Assembly: GCA_021820825.1 (NCBI GenBank)
Contig: JAKADD010000071.1
Span: 1 to 9,656, forward strand
Direction: 5' to 3'
DNA length: 9,656 bases
Source: Bacillota bacterium
GTDB taxonomy: Bacteria; Bacillota; Bacilli; Alicyclobacillales; SLC66
In this document: piece after piece, positions 1 through 4,510 of the stretch
Layout of the letters: the number at the start of each line of letters is the position of its first letter
How positions within the stretch are numbered: the first letter of the stretch is position 1
Position numbers and translations under genes: made by a program
The notes under the pieces: model-generated
What the model saw: the letters and a program-made list of their open reading frames with translations, nothing else
What the model was told of the DNA's origin: nothing
Databases searched by the model: none

Positions 1-209
1 ACGCTGTATCGGGGTTTCTGTCACCTGTCGGCGACACCGTGCAGATGGCTGCAGACGCACTTTCGTTGCTTACAGACAATGTGCGCTACAGAACATTTTG
101 CCTGGCGGCGCGTGAACGCGCCAAACTGTTCTCAATGGCGGAGAAGGTATCTGAATACGAGTCTATTTACGGGCGACTGCTTACGCAGAAACTGGATGCA
201 GGCGCGTGA
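1..209 (+). CDS. bshA: N-acetyl-alpha-D-glucosaminyl L-malate synthase, C-terminal fragment (5' truncated by window edge)
   Basis: This reading frame enters from the left edge (first full codon at base 3) and ends at TGA 207-209, giving the last 68 residues of a protein. It begins with GFLSPVGD shortly after the edge, followed by a stretch rich in MAADALSLL, then ARERA, and ends with VSEYESIYGRLL. This is the C-terminal end of the GT-B (GT4) fold as found in BshA: the G(F/Y)LxxVGD loop of the nucleotide-sugar binding region, then the closing helix with YExIY. BshA transfers GlcNAc from UDP-GlcNAc to L-malate, the first step of bacillithiol synthesis in the cytoplasm. In B. subtilis bshA lies upstream of cca and birA; here birA follows after only 36 bases. 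Another GT4 glycosyltransferase is possible, but the birA neighbourhood favours BshA. Confidence 0.82.
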   Translation, partial: AVSGFLSPVGDTVQMAADALSLLTDNVRYRTFCLAARERAKLFSMAEKVSEYESIYGRLLTQKLDAGA

Positions 210-216
210 ACGCGCA
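107..216. repeat. Two copies of a 15-base quasi-palindromic repeat
   Basis: GGCGCGTGAACGCGC occurs at 107-121 and again at 201-215. The first copy extends to a near-perfect palindrome at 107-122: 7-base arms GGCGCGT and ACGCGCC flank a central GA. The second copy keeps 6-base arms. The first copy encodes the conserved ARERA stretch of BshA. The second is read in a different frame and supplies the bshA stop codon, so common coding constraint does not explain the match. It may be a duplicated scar, a binding site, or chance in GC-rich DNA. Confidence 0.5.
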
Positions 217-228
217 CGCGCCCGCGGC

Positions 229-233
229 GGAGG
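229..233 (+). promoter_or_regulatory. Ribosome binding site of birA
   Basis: GGAGG ends 12 bases before the ATG at 246, a longish spacer. In the birA frame there is an in-frame TGA at 234-236, and the three codons between it and 246 are not start codons. The protein therefore cannot begin further upstream. Confidence 0.6.
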
Positions 234-245
234 TGAATCGCGGCT

Positions 246-1094
246 ATGGAGAGAACAGGGGAGGCCCTGTCGCTCGATGAGATTCGGGCCAATTTACAGA
301 GTGAGACGCGCGCCATGCGCCTTGACCTCTATGAACATGTACTGTCAACAAGCGATATCGCCTGCCAGTATATCCAGCAGAGCGCGCCGGATACATTGCT
401 CGCTGTCCTGGCGGAGGAACAGACAGGCGGCAGAGGACGCCGCGGGCGGAAATGGCACTCACCGCCTGGAAGCGGACTGCTCCTGTCCATGGCGGTGTCC
501 TTCGCACCGCACACGGCAATGCGGTTTGAACAGTGGCCGCTGCTGGCCGCTCTGGCCGTCCGTGAAGCCATCGCCGACTTTGTCGATGTTCCCGTGCAGA
601 TCAAATGGCCTAACGACATCCTGATCGACGGGAAAAAAGTGTGCGGTATACTGACCGAACTTGGCAGCTACCAGCACGGACGCTACCTGATCATAGGTTT
701 TGGCGTGAACGTAAGCGCCGATCCGACGGATTTCCCGAAAGAATTGCAGGATCGCGCCACCTCCATTTTAGGCGCGACTGGTCAATTGTGCGATCGCAAT
801 CAACTGGCGGCCGCCCTGATCAACCGGATGCAGCGCGTCCGTACAGACTGTTATGACAGGAAGTGTTTTGCTGACCGCCATGACGAGTGGATGCTGCACT
901 GCAACACACCCGGACAGTATGTTCGGGTGCAGCAGGGAAAGGATCTGTACGAGGGCATTGCCGAGCGGATCGATGAATGGGGAACGCTGCACATCGTCAC
1001 AGCCGATGGCATACACCGCCAAATCGTGAGCGGCGAAATCGTAGAGAGCTTTCCGGGACCCAATTTTCCTGCCGAAGGAGCCAATCGCCCATGA
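246..1094 (+). CDS. birA: Biotin--[acetyl-CoA-carboxylase] ligase lacking the N-terminal repressor domain
   Basis: The 282-residue enzyme makes biotinyl-AMP from biotin and ATP and attaches biotin to a lysine of biotin carrier domains. Visible motifs are STSDIA (34-39, the STN region), the biotin/adenylate loop GRGRRGRKW (62-70), KWPNDIL (120-126), KVCGILTE (131-138) and GFGVNV (151-156). A C-terminal SH3-like domain runs from about 222 to 267. Bifunctional Bacillus BirA is about 325 residues and opens with a winged-helix domain that represses biotin genes. That domain is absent here: the protein starts in the linker (SLDEIRANL, 9-17) that normally joins it to the catalytic core. The start at 246 is fixed by an in-frame stop at 234; a later ATG at 315 (residue 24) is possible. 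The stop overlaps the panB start by 4 bases (ATGA), so translation is probably coupled. The ligase assignment is firm; loss of repressor function is inferred from the missing domain. Confidence 0.93.
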   Translation: MERTGEALSLDEIRANLQSETRAMRLDLYEHVLSTSDIACQYIQQSAPDTLLAVLAEEQTGGRGRRGRKWHSPPGSGLLLSMAVSFAPHTAMRFEQWPLLAALAVREAIADFVDVPVQIKWPNDILIDGKKVCGILTELGSYQHGRYLIIGFGVNVSADPTDFPKELQDRATSILGATGQLCDRNQLAAALINRMQRVRTDCYDRKCFADRHDEWMLHCNTPGQYVRVQQGKDLYEGIAERIDEWGTLHIVTADGIHRQIVSGEIVESFPGPNFPAEGANRP

Positions 1095-1954
1095 CAACAA
1101 TCAAACATACGACGGTTACGATCCAGGCCATGCGCCAAAGAGAGGAACCCATTGTCATGGTGACAGCGTATGACGCGTCTCAGGCGGGCCATGCGCAGGA
1201 TGCCGGCGTCGACATCATTCTTGTCGGCGATTCCGTCGGCATGGTCATGCTTGGTTACGATACGACAATTCCCGTCACACTTGACGACATGGTGCATCAT
1301 GCGAAAGCCGTCAGGCGCGGAGCTGCAAACACGATGGTGTTGGTCGATATGCCCTTCGCATCCTACCATCAGACTGTGGCGGACACAGTCCGGCAGGCGG
1401 CCCGTATCATGCAGGAAGCGCAGGCGGACGGTGTGAAACTGGAGGGCGGAACGGCGATTGCGCCGCATATTCGGGCCCTGTCGGACGCCGGAATCCCGGT
1501 CTGCGGCCATTTGGGGCTCACGCCACAGTCGGTGTTGCAACTGGGGGGCTACCGCGTGCAGGGCCGCGACGAAAAAACGGCTGAACGCATGCTCGCAGAC
1601 GCCCTTGCGTTGGCGGACGCCGGCGCCTTTTTGATCGTTCTCGAATGTGTGCCTAGCGCTCTCGGAAAACTGATCACCGCTGCGTCGCCCGTTCCGACAA
1701 TAGGCATCGGCGGCGGGCCCGACTGTTCTGGTCAGGTGCTCGTATACCATGATTTGCTGGGTCTGAACGAAACGCGCCAGGCGAAATTTGTGAAATCCTA
1801 CGCGTCCTTGCGCACTCAGATTGTCGATGGGTTACGATCCTATCGCAACGAAGTGAAAGAGCGGTCCTTTCCCACACCCGCACATGGGTACGACGTGGCG
1901 GCTGCTGCACTGGAAGCGCTGGCAGCGCGCGTGAGAGGAAGCGACAGCGAATGA
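1091..1954 (+). CDS. panB: 3-methyl-2-oxobutanoate hydroxymethyltransferase
   Basis: The 287-residue PanB uses 5,10-methylene-tetrahydrofolate to hydroxymethylate alpha-ketoisovalerate to ketopantoate, the first committed step of pantothenate and CoA synthesis. It is a TIM barrel acting in the cytoplasm. The family's key residues are visible: D47 in VGDSVGMVMLGYDTT and D86 in VDMPF (metal ligands), K116 and E118 in KLEGG, H140 in GHLGLTPQS, and E185 in IVLECVP. Length is normal. The ATG at 1091 is chosen because AAGGAG (1075-1080) precedes it with a 10-base spacer and because the conserved protein begins there. An ATG at 977 in the same frame would add 38 residues unrelated to PanB, inside birA. 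It overlaps birA by 4 bases upstream and panC by 4 bases downstream, consistent with one birA-panB-panC message. Confidence 0.96.
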   Translation: MTTIKHTTVTIQAMRQREEPIVMVTAYDASQAGHAQDAGVDIILVGDSVGMVMLGYDTTIPVTLDDMVHHAKAVRRGAANTMVLVDMPFASYHQTVADTVRQAARIMQEAQADGVKLEGGTAIAPHIRALSDAGIPVCGHLGLTPQSVLQLGGYRVQGRDEKTAERMLADALALADAGAFLIVLECVPSALGKLITAASPVPTIGIGGGPDCSGQVLVYHDLLGLNETRQAKFVKSYASLRTQIVDGLRSYRNEVKERSFPTPAHGYDVAAAALEALAARVRGSDSE

Positions 1955-2820
1955 TCGTGTGCACCTCTGTCTCGCAGTTCCGGGAGGAGCGTACGCGGTT
2001 GCTTGCAGCCTCTGGCGAATCGGCAAGTTTGGGACTGTTTCCAACCATGGGCTATCTTCACGCCGGACACGCCGAAATGATTCGCATTGCGCGCAGGGAA
2101 AATCATCTGGTTGCCGTGTCTATCTTCGTCAATCCGTTGCAGTTTAGCCCGCATGAGGATTTGCAAAGCTACCCGCGCAGCCCGGAGGCCGATGAACAAC
2201 TGTGCCGAACGCTCGGCGTCGATCTCCTGTTCATGCCCTCCGTAGAGGACATGTATGGCAAGCACCCTGTGCTGAGTTCCGTGCATGTCGAACTGCTCGC
2301 TGACCATCTCTGCGGGGCATCGCGTCCCGGCCACTTCGACGGGGTGTGCACGGTTGTTGCAAAACTCTTCAACATCGTCATGCCGACGCGCGCCTACTTC
2401 AGCCGCAAGGACGCCCAGCAGCTTCGCATCGTCCGGCAAATGACCCGCGACCTTTCCTTCCCGGTCGAAATTGTCGCCGGCCCTATCGTGAGAGAAGCGG
2501 ATGGGTTGGCCATCAGTTCCCGCAACGCGTATCTGACTGCGTCAGAACGCGCGCTGGCGCCGCTCATAGCGCAGACACTGCGAATTGTCAGCGACCGGGT
2601 GGCGCAGGGAGAAAGAGATGCGACCCTGTTGCAGAGCGAAGCCGTGGTCGCACTGGAGGCGCAGGAAGGAATTCGCGTCGATTATTTCAGTTTTGTCGAC
2701 CCCGATACACTGCAGCCATTCGCGCTGCTCCAGCCAGGGCGCAGAGCGCTCTGCGCCGCAGCGGTTTTTGTCGGCAGGACTCGTCTGATCGACAACATCG
2801 ACGTGTGCGCCCCCGGTTGA
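1951..2820 (+). CDS. panC: Pantothenate synthetase (pantoate--beta-alanine ligase)
   Basis: The 289-residue PanC joins pantoate and beta-alanine with ATP, through a pantoyl-adenylate, to form pantothenate in the cytoplasm. It belongs to the nucleotidyltransferase/class I synthetase-like superfamily. Visible motifs: PTMGYLHAGH with the HxGH signature (37-40), SIFVNPLQF (57-65), the pantoate-binding stretch RPGHFDG (125-131), KD(A)QQL (153-158), READGLAISSRN (181-192) with the KMSKS-equivalent loop, and RLIDN near the C terminus. Length is normal for the family. The ATG overlaps the panB stop (ATGA at 1951-1954), and GAGAGGA (1933-1939) is the likely ribosome site. In B. subtilis panD follows to supply beta-alanine; here it does not, so beta-alanine must come from a panD elsewhere, another route, or uptake. 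Confidence 0.96.
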   Translation: MIVCTSVSQFREERTRLLAASGESASLGLFPTMGYLHAGHAEMIRIARRENHLVAVSIFVNPLQFSPHEDLQSYPRSPEADEQLCRTLGVDLLFMPSVEDMYGKHPVLSSVHVELLADHLCGASRPGHFDGVCTVVAKLFNIVMPTRAYFSRKDAQQLRIVRQMTRDLSFPVEIVAGPIVREADGLAISSRNAYLTASERALAPLIAQTLRIVSDRVAQGERDATLLQSEAVVALEAQEGIRVDYFSFVDPDTLQPFALLQPGRRALCAAAVFVGRTRLIDNIDVCAPG

Positions 2821-2844
2821 ACATAGCCAAGAAGAGAGTATAGC
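2817..2844 (+). promoter_or_regulatory. Weak sigma-A promoter candidate before the TPR gene
   Basis: A TTGAAC hexamer (2817-2822) overlapping the panC stop and a TATAGC hexamer (2839-2844) are separated by 16 bases, each matching four of six consensus positions. They lie in the 69-base gap between panC and the TPR gene, the largest gap in the window. The match is modest and might be chance; readthrough from panC is equally possible. Confidence 0.28.
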
Positions 2845-2889
2845 GACGCCAGGCGCGGGAAACGCTAGTAAAAAACTGGCGGCGATGCT

Positions 2890-4452
2890 ATGATGCTCTT
2901 CTCACAACCATTTGAACGTCTCTTTCGCGCTGTAAACCGTATCGCAGAGCAGCTCAGACAAGCGGATCCAGATCAGCGTCGCTATCTCATCGAGGAACTG
3001 GATGCGCTGCGCGCAATGTCCAGTGATGTGTTTGAATTATGGCTTCGCTTTGAAGATGAAATCGACGCATTGCTTGAACGTTACAGGCCAACGGACGTGT
3101 CCAGTTCTGATGCGGATCACACGCTACAGGTCGGCGCGGACGCCGCCGCGCCGACCGGGGATGCGCCGATCTCACCGCCGCATGCTGCAGTTCCCTCGCT
3201 GTCGCCGCAAAACCTCATTCCTGCCGCATCGTTTGTGGCCGATCTGGGATCTGCCTGGAATACTCCCGTCGGGTTCAGACTCTTGCGCAGGGGACTTGGG
3301 TACTTTGATCTGCTGATGTTCCCGGAATCCATCCGTGAATTCGAACAGATGGTGGCGCTCGATCCTGACATGGTTGTAGCCCGGCTGTATCTGGCGCTCA
3401 GCTATATCGCGACGGACGCTTTTGAGGATGCAGAGACGCATCTGGCGCTCGTCCGCGCCACAGCGACCGACCGTATACTGCGGGCGGCTGTTCACGATGC
3501 GCTGGCACAACTGTACATGAAACAGGAACGCATTCGCGATGCCCAAAACGAACTGGAACGGGCGCAGGAAATTCAGCCAGAATATGGAGATGTACAGGTG
3601 AACCTGGCGATCTGCGCGTATAGCCTGGGTGATTATGCAAAAGCGCGGCGCGCGGCGGCCGGGGCCATCCAACTCGCGCAGGACGACGCCCTGGCGTGGC
3701 GCCTGTACGCCGCTTCAGCGTGGGCCCAGGGCGATCTGGAGGAGGCGCATCGGGGATACAGAAGCGTTCTCCGGCTCATGCCCGCCAACAGCGGTGTCGT
3801 GCTGGAAATGGCCGCGATATTGACACAGCTGAACCGCGTTCAGGATGCTGAATCATTGCTGCGCGAACTGCTCGACAATGGACGGGAACCGCAGTCTGCC
3901 TTGAAGGAACTGGCGGAGCTCGCACTGCAGACAGGCGACTACGGCAAGGCGACGCTCCTCTTCAAAAAATGCGCGGCGCTGCAACGCGATGCGGACAAAT
4001 TTGTGGATCGCCTTGGCTGGGCGCTGTATGGCGCCGGCCGTCTTGAAGAAGCGCGGCGCGCGTTTGAGCGTCATCTGGCGGTGCATGGCGCGAGCGTTTC
4101 CAATCTGACAGGTCTTGCCCGGATCGCCGCCAGTGAGGGCGACACGGCAGCGGCGCGTGAGCTTCTTGCGCGGTTTACTCATCACGCGAATCCCGAATGG
4201 CGGGCGCATGGGCTGGCGGAACTGGGGCGCCTGTATCTGGAAATGGGCGAGAGAGAACGCGCGATTCGTTATCTGCACAGTGCGCTGTCGATCAATCGCC
4301 GCCAGGAAGACGCGCTCCTGTACCTCGAAATGGCGCAGCGCGCCGCAGGACATGAAACGCAGACAGCGGAGTGCGCGCAGACGACCGGGGTTGACAGGGC
4401 TGCCCGGCTCTTTGATACTGAGTCTATCGATCCTCTACAGGACAGTCGGTAA
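2890..4452 (+). CDS. TPR-repeat protein of unknown function
   Basis: I do not recognise a named family for this 520-residue protein. It has no signal peptide or membrane segment, so it is probably cytoplasmic. Residues 1-66 look helical and charged. Residues about 68-118 are a Pro/Ala/Ser-rich low-complexity linker. From about 130 to 485 there is a solenoid of roughly ten 34-residue helix-turn-helix units of TPR type, for example YFDLLMFPESIREFEQMVALDPD (split at 138-147 and 148-160), the unit around 201-230 ending in AQEIQP, the unit at 369-398 with GRLEEARRAFERHLA, and the unit at 440-468 with RERAIRYLHSALSI. The last 35 residues are acidic/polar and not repeat-like. Such solenoids bind other proteins or peptides; no enzymatic motif is seen. 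The start at 2890 (or 2893) is bounded by in-frame stops at 2866 and 2869, and there is no good Shine-Dalgarno. It sits where panD is found in B. subtilis, but nothing links it to pantothenate chemistry. Confidence 0.85.
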   Translation: MMLFSQPFERLFRAVNRIAEQLRQADPDQRRYLIEELDALRAMSSDVFELWLRFEDEIDALLERYRPTDVSSSDADHTLQVGADAAAPTGDAPISPPHAAVPSLSPQNLIPAASFVADLGSAWNTPVGFRLLRRGLGYFDLLMFPESIREFEQMVALDPDMVVARLYLALSYIATDAFEDAETHLALVRATATDRILRAAVHDALAQLYMKQERIRDAQNELERAQEIQPEYGDVQVNLAICAYSLGDYAKARRAAAGAIQLAQDDALAWRLYAASAWAQGDLEEAHRGYRSVLRLMPANSGVVLEMAAILTQLNRVQDAESLLRELLDNGREPQSALKELAELALQTGDYGKATLLFKKCAALQRDADKFVDRLGWALYGAGRLEEARRAFERHLAVHGASVSNLTGLARIAASEGDTAAARELLARFTHHANPEWRAHGLAELGRLYLEMGERERAIRYLHSALSINRRQEDALLYLEMAQRAAGHETQTAECAQTTGVDRAARLFDTESIDPLQDSR

Positions 4453-4510
4453 GAGCCGATCGCTCTGCGGTGCACAGCAGCGCCAGGAGTCGTGTGAAAA
4501 GAGGATAACC

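Noticed and set aside
789..796. GCGATCGC octamer (cyanobacterial HIP1 motif)
   Set aside because: I noticed only one clear copy in the window, and the gene content points to Bacilli; not evidence of HIP1 repeats.
977..1090. ATG at 977 as the panB start
   Set aside because: The extra 38 residues are unlike PanB and lie in birA; ATG 1091 has a good AAGGAG site and the ATGA overlap.
851..1750. Open frame of about 300 codons on the minus strand opposite birA and panB
   Set aside because: It is a shadow of two well-identified + strand genes, with His/Arg-rich sequence and no recognisable domain.
2841..2867. Inverted repeat TAGCG...CGCTA after panC as a terminator
   Set aside because: Only 5-base arms with a 17-base loop and no T-run; it is followed by an A-run on this strand. 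Not a credible rho-independent terminator.
4115..4510. Long upstream extension of the dinG frame, which would give a 1121-residue protein
   Set aside because: It lies inside the TPR gene in another frame and gives arginine-rich, non-domain sequence. The exonuclease-like domain begins at 4511, which has its own AGAGG site.
4453..4510. GAGC-CGATC-GCTC and CTGC...GCAG small hairpins between the TPR gene and dinG
   Set aside because: Four-base arms without a T-run; no support for a terminator or attenuator.
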